This document shows positions 33,781-43,976 of a stretch of 64,000 nucleotides of DNA, in pieces (the first letter of the stretch is position 1; each line of letters opens with the position of its first letter). Source of the DNA: Cladophialophora immunda. Taxonomy: Eukaryota > Ascomycota > Eurotiomycetes > Chaetothyriales > Herpotrichiellaceae. The notes below the pieces were generated by a model that was not told the origin of the DNA, made no database searches, and was given only the letters and a program-made list of their open reading frames with translations. Location of the stretch: contig NW_015622545.1 in assembly GCF_000835495.1 (NCBI RefSeq), positions 2,310,777 to 2,374,776 on the forward strand, given 5' to 3'. The position numbers were made by a program, and so were the translations under genes.

Positions 33781-36700
33781 TCACCACTCTATTCCCCCAT
33801 CATTCACCTTCTCTAAAGTTTCCAAGATAGGCAGAATCTGGGCTTCATCATTCGCAAGGGCAGTCCTCTGTCTAGTCCGTGAGTAGAAGACAGGACAGTC
33901 CTTGCTATCACACCGTATTTCCTCATTCCATCCGAATCCCGAGCAGGACCGGCAGACCTTGGCCAGTTGTGCCGCTTTTCTCTCTGCTTTCATGAGTCTC
34001 GACCGTAGTGCAAGCATAGTCTGTGAAGATTGCCGAGCACACTTGTCACACAGAGGGGCTGGAGTGTCCAGTCGCTCACGACAGACAAGACACGTCGACG
34101 ATTTCATGTATGACTCCAGAGTCTTTTGAGCCCTGGCACCGATTTTCCCGTCTGCACCAAGCCCAGCGTCCACCCTCCTGATTCGTTGGTATTTCGGCAT
34201 TTCGTCGTACCATTGACGGACATTGGCCCCTACAAGGTTGAAGATCCGCTCAAGAGGTGGGATGATATTCTTTGAAATGTAATATTCCGCATCAAGCTCC
34301 GAGTGCGCGTCGTTGAGCAAGACCTCCGGCGCCACGCAACGATCAATCAACCTTGCACCCGGTCCACCCGTGACGACCACATAAGGTACTCGTTCTCCAT
34401 ATTGAGGCTCCAGTCTCGGATCCTCCACCATTTTTCGAGCGCTGATGAGTGCACCAGGAGGTGGGGGCTGTTTGTCACTGTAGGTCCCGAGCTTGACTTC
34501 TCTAGCGAAACAGAAATCTTGAATCGAAATTCTGCCTTGCATGATTTTGGCACATTGAGACTGGAAAAATGCTTTGACCTGACTTAAGTCGGCGGTGCGA
34601 AACAGCAACTTCAACGCAGTTTCCTCAATCTTTTGTTCGGCTGGAGTGCCATCTCGTCGGACGGTCTCGATCCCTTTGGCATCGAAGTCTGGCACAGTCT
34701 GGTGGCGACTTTCGTACTTAAACCCCACATATCTTTTCTTCGCAAGCAAAACACAGGGATGATAGACCTTCTCGAACTTCAACTTGACCGGTCGAGGATT
34801 CATCTTCGTGATTGTGTCGGCAATCTCTTCACCGATGTTGAAGGCTTGCTCCCGTGTTCGACCTTTGAGATAGACGAAGAGACTGTCGGTATCGCCATAG
34901 ACCACTTCCGCACCCCATCGCTCGACCGAGTGGATCAGAGCAATGGCTTTCTCGAGCGTTTCTCGACCGGTCTGTACGATGCTGTCCGCGATCTCAGAGC
35001 AGGGCATCCTACCGGAAAAGGATGCAGAAGTATAGCCGTAAGTGACATTGGCAATAAGCTTCAGGGCAAGTTGTCTGTTATTCAACAGCCTCTGCAACAT
35101 CTTGTCATCCTTGTCCACCTTCATCCCACTCTTGACCATGACCCGGGTCTCGAGAATCTCACTCAGCATCTTTGCCAGCAGGGACTTTCGGATCTCGGGT
35201 TTTGCATACATGATCCCATTTGGCGCGATGTTGATATAATCCTTGAGGAGTTCTAGTAGCCTCGGTTCCCGACGATAATTTGTAAAGCCCATTTTGTTGG
35301 CACCTCGCCAGCCAACGACTCGACCGAGAAAAGTTGAGTAGCAATAGTTGTAGGCTATCATGACGCTGGGGTAAAGAGACTGAAAGTCGAGTACCAGTAG
35401 TGGGCTACTGTAGAAGTCGCTTTGAGGCTCCATGACCAGTGGTAAGCACTCCAACGCGTTCTGACCTCCCACTTGTCTGCGACTGGGCGATACTAGGATA
35501 AAGTTCTCCGGTTTTGCTATGCGAAACATCAAGGACTCTACCTTGAATTGCGACCCGCGCGATATGACCGAGAACCAGTCAACACCCAACAAACGGGCCT
35601 GTTCGCTTGTTCTCGGGATCAGCTCGTTGGCTTCAAGAATTTCAATATCGATCTGTGCTCTCGAAGTGAAGTACTCGATGACTTTGGCCTGGTCGCGAGG
35701 GTTCTTGCTTCTGTACCACCTCGTCAAATCAGCAAAGCTATAATGCGGTATTCTTTGATGTAACAAGTGATAGACGACATTCTCCATAGTATAGCCAAGC
35801 AGGTTCAGTTCGCCGCGCATGGCCCTCCAGATATTGATGGTGTGTCGACCGGTGACACGAACAGTCGAGGTGTGGTTGAAGCCCCAGCGGTCGTCTTCCT
35901 TGCCAAATCTACCGTGGGATTGAGACTTCATTCTGGACAGCTCATCACAATAGTTGAGGTCGTACTTGATCCGTGCTCTTTCAATGAGATATCCCCACGA
36001 GCTATTGTGCACTTCGTAACCGGTGAGAACATCAGGATCGTACAACCTCACAATGTCGACAAATCTGGTCAGAACGTCAAGTTCGGTGGACTCTTCCTCA
36101 ACTTTGTATGGGACATTGCGTGCAATCCTTTGGGCAGTCTGCGAATCTCCAGCAACAGCAAGAATTCCGACATGGAGGCCACTCTTGCTTGTATCGGCGT
36201 CAATACCGTCATCGTCGGTCTGGGCACACCAAAATATGCAAGCAATGGCATCCTCATCCGGGTTTGGTGCAAGAGAACCTCGAGTATTGATATGGACCTC
36301 CATACTCATCATGTTCATATATTGCGTCTCATGCTGCACACTGGTACTGGGCTGCTTCTGAGAATACTTGAAGCCGTACTCGTTCTTCTGCGTTGGGCCA
36401 TCGATTTGTGAAAGTTCCCTGCCTCGCGCTCTTACTTTGCCAGCTTGTTTTCCGGAGAGTTTTGCGTCGTTTTCTTCTTCCAACCAAGAGAGCACATCAA
36501 CTTTTCGAGGGGGAGCCGCAGCTATGGCCCATTCAGAAATAGTACAGCGTTTGCGTCTCTGATTATCACGAACTTTTTCGGCCGCCGAATCTAGCAGGGA
36601 TGGAGGTTTCCGACCAAATGTTGCCAAGGACGTGCCAGTGGCATCAAAATCGGGCAGATACGGCACCGTTGCACTCTCAAGCTTGAACTCGCGACCTGCA

Positions 36701-38880
36701 TATTCTCTAGACTGGTTAGGGACATCCTCCTCGCGGCTATAGTATGCTTCTTGATAGATCACATCCGGGAGACCGCTCTGCCACGTAGTCGACTCAACCT
36801 GTTTGAAACTTGGCGGGCGAGGTTGATACAACTGCAAACGGTTCCCTTCTCGCCATTTTGGGAGACCTCGGAGACTGAAATCGAGTAATTTAGACGACTT
36901 GATGCTTGTGCCTATGGTGGGAGGCATTTGTTTTTGTTCTGAGGTAGTACACGCAGACTTTGCGGGAGTCTTCAGCGTCGCAGGAGATATTGGAGGCTCA
37001 GTCGTCGAGCCCTTCGAATTATTTTGAGAAGCAGTGCTTTTCTGGCTCAATCGGAGTATAGTAGCAGGATCGGTCGGATCTTTGACCGTTGGAAAAGACA
37101 ATGTCGATTGTTGTGAGAGATTCGCAGAGGTCGGTCCATCTACGAACGTATTCTTTGATCGGGGTTGTTGGCCCATGAGAGAAACATGATCGACGGTAGC
37201 TTGGGGCAAGAGGACGTTTCGCATCTCTTCTTCTGTTGGTTCTGCGCCTGGACCGACCGTGTCATCCTCATTCGAGAAATCTGGTTCCTCCTCCGAGTCC
37301 CAATCCCCGAAGTCAGGCAAAATGTTCTCGCAATCAACCAAGTGCCTCTGCCTCTTTCTCGGTTTGAAAGTTGGTGTCTCTCCGAATCGTGCCCTTTTGG
37401 TGCCATTCGTGACTTCAGCATGAGTGCTTAGATATTCCTGTGTTACTTCAAATGCGTCTTCATCAAAGTGTGCCGGGTCACCGGCAGGGCGAATGCCATA
37501 TCGTTCATATTCAGAGGAGCTGATAGGTGTCAAGACTTGCCTGTCGGCAGCTTTGGCATTATTGACATTCTGACCTTCTGTTTGTGGTGACCGATCAGAC
37601 GATCCTTCCTCGGAGTCGACTACATCCATGCTGGAGCCTGAGCCATCTCCGTACGCCCCCAATCGAGATTGATCAATTACAGTCTGACGGTGCTCCTCTT
37701 GTGCAGGGTTGTTGCCATTGAGACTGTCATTGGGATTTGTCGGCCGGAGCAATCTGATTCTGTCCGGATACAAGTCGTCGATGCTCTCCAATGCTGTGCG
37801 AACAGAGCCCTCGAGGGATGTGGGCTTCACAAAAGTGTCGAAAGATATCTTCTGCTTGTCACTCTTGTCCAGCTCTTCGGCTGCAAGCTCAGCAACCTTC
37901 TGACGAAATTCATGTTCATGGATCCACCCCCCACCAGCGGTATTTCTTGGATCTGCCGACATGGATATCATAACCTCTGGAGGGAACGGACTGCTATTCG
38001 GGTCTTTGAGGCCCATTCGCATCTTTCGCCGTCGAGTCTCATCTTTCCAGAGCCCAGCCATGCTCTGCACTAGCTTGTCATCTGCCGGGATAGGGTGAGT
38101 GCGCTCAATGAAGTCGTGATGCAGTGTGCGAGCGTGAACGTCTCTGCGGTTCAGAATATCCTTGACGTGCACGTCCACCTCGAGTGCACAGTGGCTCTGC
38201 TTGGATAGTTGGGCATCGTCAAAAATGGCGTCGAAGGGAATGGAAAGGTCGTGCCATTGGTGCATTGGATTGGTCAAGTCGGCATATTTAGGGACCGGCG
38301 CACGAAACTTGACTTTCTGGCAGTCGATATAGCCACACCCATAAAGATTGTAGTCGCACATCCATTGCGCGAGGTATTGCATGTGACTTTCGTATGGTTG
38401 CAACACTCTCTTCATAACTGCTCCTTCACGCAACAGATCGGCCAGCCTCGTCATGTGCAGCGGATTCAGCAAATATATCTTGAGGTAGAACTTGTATCCA
38501 ACGTGGAAGCCATAGAACGGAATGCCCTTGACCAAGGAGATGTGGGCAACATATCGATGTTTTCCTTCGTAGATATTCTTGCGGTAGCTCACGGCCAAGG
38601 CGTGATCGATCGAGAGCTGCAGCGTGCGAATGGCCACATCGACGTCTTCAGGGACCAGACTACCGCTGTACTCGATATAGGTATATTGAAGCGCCCCATG
38701 GATGTGCATCAACACCTTTTGCCCCGTTGGGGTTGCGCCAAAAACGCGAATGACCGAGAGTCGAGGCCTGTCATTGGGATTCTGGATGCCGGCACCGAGA
38801 GGTAGTAAAGGATCCAGCCCGTCAACTGGGACCGCTTGGTAGTGGTCCACGCAGTTGAGGCGGATTCGGAAGGTGTCCAT
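33781..38880 (-). CDS. REV3: DNA polymerase zeta catalytic subunit
   Basis: Translesion-synthesis polymerase, 1699 residues in one uninterrupted frame. The N-terminus MDTFRIRLNCVDHYQ and the HGALQYTYIEYSG segment are Rev3-type. A long Ser/Pro-rich middle follows, then an exonuclease-like domain (VHINTRGSLAPNPDEDAIAC, GYEVHNSSWGYLIERA) and the family-B polymerase motifs: A at about residue 1165 (DFQSLYPSVMIAYNYCYST), B (LALKLIANVTYGYTSASFSG) and C at about 1327 (YGDTDSLFVYL). The C-terminus has the two metal sites CLVCRERLDTPAPLCDKC and CRSCSGFGWNEEIRCDSKDC. The second is the expected Fe-S/Rev7-Pol31 interface. It is divergent from SLU7. Confidence 0.97.
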   Translation of the reverse strand: MDTFRIRLNCVDHYQAVPVDGLDPLLPLGAGIQNPNDRPRLSVIRVFGATPTGQKVLMHIHGALQYTYIEYSGSLVPEDVDVAIRTLQLSIDHALAVSYRKNIYEGKHRYVAHISLVKGIPFYGFHVGYKFYLKIYLLNPLHMTRLADLLREGAVMKRVLQPYESHMQYLAQWMCDYNLYGCGYIDCQKVKFRAPVPKYADLTNPMHQWHDLSIPFDAIFDDAQLSKQSHCALEVDVHVKDILNRRDVHARTLHHDFIERTHPIPADDKLVQSMAGLWKDETRRRKMRMGLKDPNSSPFPPEVMISMSADPRNTAGGGWIHEHEFRQKVAELAAEELDKSDKQKISFDTFVKPTSLEGSVRTALESIDDLYPDRIRLLRPTNPNDSLNGNNPAQEEHRQTVIDQSRLGAYGDGSGSSMDVVDSEEGSSDRSPQTEGQNVNNAKAADRQVLTPISSSEYERYGIRPAGDPAHFDEDAFEVTQEYLSTHAEVTNGTKRARFGETPTFKPRKRQRHLVDCENILPDFGDWDSEEEPDFSNEDDTVGPGAEPTEEEMRNVLLPQATVDHVSLMGQQPRSKNTFVDGPTSANLSQQSTLSFPTVKDPTDPATILRLSQKSTASQNNSKGSTTEPPISPATLKTPAKSACTTSEQKQMPPTIGTSIKSSKLLDFSLRGLPKWREGNRLQLYQPRPPSFKQVESTTWQSGLPDVIYQEAYYSREEDVPNQSREYAGREFKLESATVPYLPDFDATGTSLATFGRKPPSLLDSAAEKVRDNQRRKRCTISEWAIAAAPPRKVDVLSWLEEENDAKLSGKQAGKVRARGRELSQIDGPTQKNEYGFKYSQKQPSTSVQHETQYMNMMSMEVHINTRGSLAPNPDEDAIACIFWCAQTDDDGIDADTSKSGLHVGILAVAGDSQTAQRIARNVPYKVEEESTELDVLTRFVDIVRLYDPDVLTGYEVHNSSWGYLIERARIKYDLNYCDELSRMKSQSHGRFGKEDDRWGFNHTSTVRVTGRHTINIWRAMRGELNLLGYTMENVVYHLLHQRIPHYSFADLTRWYRSKNPRDQAKVIEYFTSRAQIDIEILEANELIPRTSEQARLLGVDWFSVISRGSQFKVESLMFRIAKPENFILVSPSRRQVGGQNALECLPLVMEPQSDFYSSPLLVLDFQSLYPSVMIAYNYCYSTFLGRVVGWRGANKMGFTNYRREPRLLELLKDYINIAPNGIMYAKPEIRKSLLAKMLSEILETRVMVKSGMKVDKDDKMLQRLLNNRQLALKLIANVTYGYTSASFSGRMPCSEIADSIVQTGRETLEKAIALIHSVERWGAEVVYGDTDSLFVYLKGRTREQAFNIGEEIADTITKMNPRPVKLKFEKVYHPCVLLAKKRYVGFKYESRHQTVPDFDAKGIETVRRDGTPAEQKIEETALKLLFRTADLSQVKAFFQSQCAKIMQGRISIQDFCFAREVKLGTYSDKQPPPPGALISARKMVEDPRLEPQYGERVPYVVVTGGPGARLIDRCVAPEVLLNDAHSELDAEYYISKNIIPPLERIFNLVGANVRQWYDEMPKYQRIRRVDAGLGADGKIGARAQKTLESYMKSSTCLVCRERLDTPAPLCDKCARQSSQTMLALRSRLMKAERKAAQLAKVCRSCSGFGWNEEIRCDSKDCPVFYSRTRQRTALANDEAQILPILETLEKVNDGGIEW

Positions 38881-39874
38881 GTGTGTAATGAGGTAATCGA
38901 CGCGTCTTTCTCATGTTGACGGCGCCTTGTCGCGTAATCTGTGGTAGATGGGAAAGTTCTTAAGCATTATGAAGGGCGGTGGGCGTATCCAAAAATGACC
39001 CTCATTCACAGGTATGGTATTGGGGGAAATGAACCCTGCCGCAAACAAGTATCTACATGTGTACCTAGTCAAGTATGTTTACAAAGGTGCGGGGGTTGGC
39101 AGTATTGACATGCGCCCGGAGTGGCGCTTGCACGTGACATTTCTTCTAACGGGTAGCCGTTACTCGCATATTTCACCAAGAGAACCTGCGATACAAATGT
39201 CAAGTGACGATCTCGTTCTCTCATTTCCTCTGTCGAATCGTCCAAGGGGAGGCTTCACCTCCGGAACCACTAGGTCGGAGGCCATGTCTCTCACGCAAAG
39301 AAATGACCATAACTGAGAATCTCTACTCAGTTCCAGGCTGAGAACACGCTTTGGTTGCCCTTTTGTAGTAGAGTTAGCATGATACAAATATCTCACACAA
39401 GCCTTGTAGCAGGTTGGTCTCTCCTTTTATTAACTCGGTCGGTCGACTTTTTAAATGGGAAGCTCGCCTTGCTAGGCGTGAAATCTTCGTGGATGCAATG
39501 CCCATTGATCCAGCGACGCTGCTTTTGAAACCTTTCACCTTCTCATAAGGCAACTTGAAAGAGCCATTGTGGCTCCAGGCCGCAATATACACAGTACCCC
39601 TTAGGTGAAAGGCAAATCAGGGACACTGTGATGGGGCAAGGGTGGGCGTTGCACCGGCCAGTGTCGAGGCGCATGGACGCTTAGTCTCGCCAGCCTCGCC
39701 TCTAACTAGGACCCATCTCGGCCGAGGCTGTGATGCAGCCTTGTCACGGCGACTTTTTGCCTCATGTCCCGCTTCCACTTTGTCACTGCACTGACTTCAA
39801 GCACATCCCAAATAAACTCGATTCCCACTCCACGTCGACTACGCCTCCTGCGTCCACGGTTTTACCCACCTCCG
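38881..39874. promoter_or_regulatory. divergent intergenic region, REV3 / SLU7
   Basis: About 1 kb between divergent start codons. No convincing ORF. It should contain the promoters of both housekeeping genes. An in-frame ATG at 39764 upstream of SLU7 exists but the segment after it looks like 5' UTR. Confidence 0.5.
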
Positions 39875-41473
39875 ATGGCGCAGCAGAACAAAAAACCTCC
39901 TGGCCCAGACCAGACCCGCAACGAATATATCCCCTCCTTCATCTCAAAGCGTCCGTTCTGGGCCGAGACCACACATTCCGACGCCGACTACCTCGAGCAT
40001 CAGCGGTTACAATCTGCTCCGAAAGACACTCTCGACAAGGCAAAATGGTATGACCGGGGCAAGAAACAGGGCCCCGCGGCCACGAAATTCCGCAAAGGCG
40101 CATGCGAGAACTGCGGCGCCATGACGCACAAGACAAAGGAATGTCTCAGCCGGCCGAGGAAACAGGGGGCGAGATGGACTGGCAAAGACATTCAAGCAGA
40201 CGAGCTTGTCGAGGACGTCCAACTAGGATGGGACGCCAAAAGAGACCGCTGGAACGGGTACGATAGTCGAGAGTACAGTGCCGTGGTCAAGGAATACGAG
40301 GAGCTGGAAGCCATCAAGCGCGCAGCTGCAGGACTGAAGGAAGACGCCAACGGCTCCGCTACCCCAGATCTCTCTGACACCCAGTACGGCGAAGAGACAG
40401 ACATGGGCCGGTCTCAGCCGACCTCAACGCGCCAGCTCCGCCTGCGGGAGGACACAGCAAACTACCTGAAAAACCTCGATCTCGATTCCGCCCGCTACGA
40501 TCCGAAGACGCGCTCCATGGACAAGTCCGCCGCCGAGGCGGCAGATGGTGCCGACGCAGAAGAAGGTTTCATCCGACCAGCGGCTTCGAACGACGACGCC
40601 TCGGAATTCGAGCGGGCGCAACGCTACGCATGGGAGACGCAGGAGAACAACGCGAACTCGGCCCAGACGAAGAAACTACATTTACAAGCCAACCCGACCG
40701 AGGGCGAGATCCTGCGCAAGAAACAAACCCAAGAGGCAGCAGAGAAGAAGGCGGCCGCTCGGAAAGCTCTGCTAGACAAATATGGCGGGGACGAATACCT
40801 CTTGACAGAAAACGGCGACAACCAGCAGCAGCAACACCCATCCAAAAGAGCCAAACATCACAACATCGTCGCCAACGAGCGGTACCTCGAGTACGACGAG
40901 TCGGGACACATCAAGGGCGCCGAACGCACGGTCGCGCGCTCCAAGTACCCCGAAGACATCTTCCAGAACAACCACACGTCCGTGTGGGGATCATGGTGGA
41001 AGGACTTCAAGTGGGGCTACGCGTGCTGCCACTCCACGGTGAAGAACAGCTACTGCACGGGCGAAGAGGGACGGCGGGCGTGGGAAGCGAGCGAAGGAAT
41101 GAGGACGGGCGAGTCGCTGTTACAGATCGAGGCCGGCGGCGGCGATACAACAAGTGTGCGCGAGGGAGGCAGAACAGAGGCCGCCGTCCAGGACGAAGAA
41201 AGCCAGAGACTCCGCCTCGAACAAGACGGGGACGACATCCAGGAGCGCAAGAAGGAGCTCGACGAAGCCGACACGACCGCCACGGAGAGCACAAAGCGGA
41301 CAGTGCCGCCGCCGCCACCGCAGCAGCAGCACGGCACCAAAAAGCGCACCCTGCAAGAACTGCAGTCCGGCATCTCTGAGGAGGAGCTGGAGTCGTACAA
41401 GCGCAATCGCATGGCCGCCGACGACCCCATGGCGAAACTGCTGGGGAGGGACGAGTTGATGGAGATGAAATAA
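39875..41473 (+). CDS. SLU7: pre-mRNA splicing factor SLU7
   Basis: Second-step spliceosomal factor acting in 3' splice-site selection, 532 residues, no intron. The start at 39875 gives [20 protein letters not shown], matching the family N-terminus. The CCHC zinc knuckle is [14 protein letters not shown] at about residues 79-92. It is followed by the conserved [15 protein letters not shown] and [16 protein letters not shown]. In the C-terminal half [33 protein letters not shown] and [15 protein letters not shown] are conserved. The acidic and Lys/Glu-rich tail ends [14 protein letters not shown]. Large arginine-rich ORFs in the same span on both strands are shadows of its GC-rich codons. Confidence 0.96.
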   Translation: MAQQNKKPPGPDQTRNEYIPSFISKRPFWAETTHSDADYLEHQRLQSAPKDTLDKAKWYDRGKKQGPAATKFRKGACENCGAMTHKTKECLSRPRKQGARWTGKDIQADELVEDVQLGWDAKRDRWNGYDSREYSAVVKEYEELEAIKRAAAGLKEDANGSATPDLSDTQYGEETDMGRSQPTSTRQLRLREDTANYLKNLDLDSARYDPKTRSMDKSAAEAADGADAEEGFIRPAASNDDASEFERAQRYAWETQENNANSAQTKKLHLQANPTEGEILRKKQTQEAAEKKAAARKALLDKYGGDEYLLTENGDNQQQQHPSKRAKHHNIVANERYLEYDESGHIKGAERTVARSKYPEDIFQNNHTSVWGSWWKDFKWGYACCHSTVKNSYCTGEEGRRAWEASEGMRTGESLLQIEAGGGDTTSVREGGRTEAAVQDEESQRLRLEQDGDDIQERKKELDEADTTATESTKRTVPPPPPQQQHGTKKRTLQELQSGISEEELESYKRNRMAADDPMAKLLGRDELMEMK

Positions 41474-41923
41474 ATATAAGACCCACGAGGGGAAGACGAC
41501 GGGAAAGGTACATGAGGGAGGGATGTGGTCGACATTCCCTACTTTACCACAAGGGGGAGATCTCTGGTGTATACACCCCCCTGTGCTTGCAAGTTGGCGG
41601 TCACAGTCAATTACAGCCACAGCCACGGTATCGAACCAAGGTCCCGAGTCGTCCCGTGTCCATCTATGTACCGAGTATGTTTTCGTCGGATCCTTTTTTT
41701 CTCTCTAGCATTCAAGCGATTTACACCAGACAATGCGGAGGCACATAGGAGGTGGGCTCCCAGAGAAAAAAAAAATCGCATCAAAGGCATACAAGCCAGC
41801 AAACAACGGAGAAACTGTTCGGTATACGAATGCTCCTCCTATTCGATCCTATGCACGTTGATAGATATCCATGCCGTCTCCGCCGCAGTGCCCTCACCGC
41901 CTGGCAGCCACCAATACCTCCCA
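41474..41923. other. convergent intergenic
   Basis: Convergent spacer between SLU7 and the Ser/Pro-rich protein gene; no gene seen. It contains a short A9 run and a T-rich run that could belong to polyadenylation regions. Confidence 0.45.
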
Positions 41924-43390
41924 TCAGTCCAGACCAAGGGCGCGCCAAAAGCGAGTCCAGCAGTCTTTGACCACGTACCACATACGCCTCCACGCGTTCC
42001 TGAACTTCCGCCTCTTGCCGCTCGTCCAGTCGGTCTCACGGACCGCGATGACACTCGCACTTCGCGGGCCGCCCGTGGCACTGTCGAGGCTGAGCAGAGA
42101 AAACATCGGAGGTTCGGTGCGCACGGGATTATGAGCGATCCCAGGTTGATACAGGGAGTTGCCTCTGAGAGTCGGAGATGTGAAGGGGGGACAAAATTCC
42201 GTTTCGCTCCTAGGATGTAATTGCGTGGGCGAAGTGGGCGCTTCATCGCTGGCCCAACCATCCCTTTGTACCGTGTGCGATACTCCAGAACCACTCTGAA
42301 GCAGGGCGTTTTCAACATTGGTCCTCTCGCATGCCTTGTCGATCTCTCTCATCGCCTGCTGAATTGCGCTCGACTCCCTCAAACGACCCAGAGGATGTGA
42401 CTCGAGATTACGGGAACCGATACCGTGACCACTCGCGCGTGGTCCAAACCTCCCTCTCACCAGTGTACCATCATCAGCCCGAGCGAGCGGTCCAGGGATA
42501 TTGGTCTTGTAGACTCCACGGGGCAGAGATGCTCGAGAACCTGAGGAGGTCGCGCGGGGAGGCTCGACGATAGTCGCCATGCCGATTGCAGCCAAAGTTC
42601 GTTCGAAGAGCTCGACTGAATTTGAAGGACCACTAGATGGGTTCTGTGCTGACATCCGTGGAGAACCTTCAGAGTTGAGGCTCGTCGGAGCTTGCTCATC
42701 GCTACCATCCGAGGTACGCCTCCAAATGCGATTCCAGAATGAGGGTCTGCCTGTCGGCCGCTGCTGTACCAGCCGCAGGAATGTTGCCTGCTCCGTGCCG
42801 AATGGTGGCAACCCAGGCGGTGTCGAAACCCTGGCTGGTGGTGACACAGGAGGTTTGATGGGAAACGAAGGACACCAACCAGCTCTATGTATGCTTTCTT
42901 CTGAGGAAGTGGAATTTGTAGAATTGCATAGTATGGTGTCCTGCCTCAAGACGCAGTCGAGATCGTTAACTGAAAAAGAGCGACGACGGTATAACTCGAC
43001 AGAAGCCTGCTTGCTCTTGCGAGCCGAAGTGGACCGGTCAGGAAGAACCGAGTTGAGTGACGTTCTGTGCTCAACGATCGGGTTCAGCTGCGGCGTCGGC
43101 CAATTGCTGTGCGATGTGGAATGCCTGCTGAGAGGGATACGCGCAGGGGAAGGTAAATCCAAGGGTGTAGGAAGATCCTGCGCATCAACCGAGTCGACCG
43201 CTGCTGTCCAGGGTAGATTTTCACGCGAACGGACAGGTTCAGCATTATATATCGAATCCTCTGGGACAGACTCCTCGGACGAGGGCAGCTCATGTCGCAA
43301 TGACGGCACTGATTGTATCCTGCGGACAGCCTTTGCAGCCTTTGGTGGAAAGATGCCTCGAGGGCGACTCAGGGAAGATACCCCAACCAT
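41924..43390 (-). CDS. hypothetical Ser/Pro/Arg-rich protein
   Basis: Continuous frame of 488 residues from 43390. Composition is rich in Ser, Pro and Arg and looks largely disordered, with no recognised domain. The last segment, WYVVKDCWTRFWRALGL, is an aromatic-basic amphipathic stretch that could contact membranes. The unusually long clean frame, the downstream gene order and codon use argue that it is real. A longer N-terminus is possible: a minus-strand frame at 43928-43290 overlaps the start and contains VTVTFSDGRSTRPAAVLNQL, which could be an upstream exon, though I could not fix a splice. Function unknown. Confidence 0.6.
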   Translation of the reverse strand: MVGVSSLSRPRGIFPPKAAKAVRRIQSVPSLRHELPSSEESVPEDSIYNAEPVRSRENLPWTAAVDSVDAQDLPTPLDLPSPARIPLSRHSTSHSNWPTPQLNPIVEHRTSLNSVLPDRSTSARKSKQASVELYRRRSFSVNDLDCVLRQDTILCNSTNSTSSEESIHRAGWCPSFPIKPPVSPPARVSTPPGLPPFGTEQATFLRLVQQRPTGRPSFWNRIWRRTSDGSDEQAPTSLNSEGSPRMSAQNPSSGPSNSVELFERTLAAIGMATIVEPPRATSSGSRASLPRGVYKTNIPGPLARADDGTLVRGRFGPRASGHGIGSRNLESHPLGRLRESSAIQQAMREIDKACERTNVENALLQSGSGVSHTVQRDGWASDEAPTSPTQLHPRSETEFCPPFTSPTLRGNSLYQPGIAHNPVRTEPPMFSLLSLDSATGGPRSASVIAVRETDWTSGKRRKFRNAWRRMWYVVKDCWTRFWRALGLD

Positions 43391-43976
43391 GACTTCGTTT
43401 CGAAAGCTGGTTCAATACCGCAGCAGGCCTCGTAGACCGTCCATCTGAGAAGGTTACCGTGACCCTAGGGCGGTGTATGTCAATGAATCTGTTGTGGCAG
43501 GGTGTGCAAAAAGAATGTATACCATAAGCGACTGATGACCTTGGCAGTCTGGAAAGGTAGAGATATAACACAGATGATGATTTCCGAGTTGTGTCAGTTC
43601 TCAAGGAGAATGTTGGAAGGAGAGGTGCTGAAGCAGGCAGTTGCGATGCAAGGGAACTGGCTGGAGAGGATTGAAACAGCAGTTGCTGGCGACGCAGACC
43701 ATCCATTACCATGTAGAGTTTTTTTCCTGAAGCCCTATTGTCTAGGTATACCGCAAACACTGGTTGTCCAAGTCCAAAATATTGCCGAAGAGATGCATCA
43801 CATACCCCTTCCCAATGCTCGTGTCTTCTATTGATACAGATTCCCAAGTTCCAATATGCGTAGTACAAGTGCAAATGCCGTGACCAGGACGACACCGGGT
43901 CCAGGTTTTCAAAAGTGTTGACCATCAACAGGTGCCTGCGTTGGTCGTCGATAGCTCATAACGGTCGTGAAAAACA
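43391..43976. other. intergenic between hypothetical gene and USP1-like gene
   Basis: Upstream side of the Ser/Pro-rich gene and 3' side of the Uds1 gene. It may contain an upstream exon of the former; nothing else is recognisable. Confidence 0.35.

Noticed and set aside
34633..36411. Long plus-strand ORFs opposite REV3
   Set aside because: Antisense to polymerase domains with intact motifs; composition looks like the complement of coding sequence.
40630..41379. 249-residue arginine-rich plus-strand ORF, plus several minus-strand ORFs
   Set aside because: They overlap SLU7, which has clear conserved motifs along its whole length. The overlapping ORFs are low-complexity shadows of GC-rich codons.
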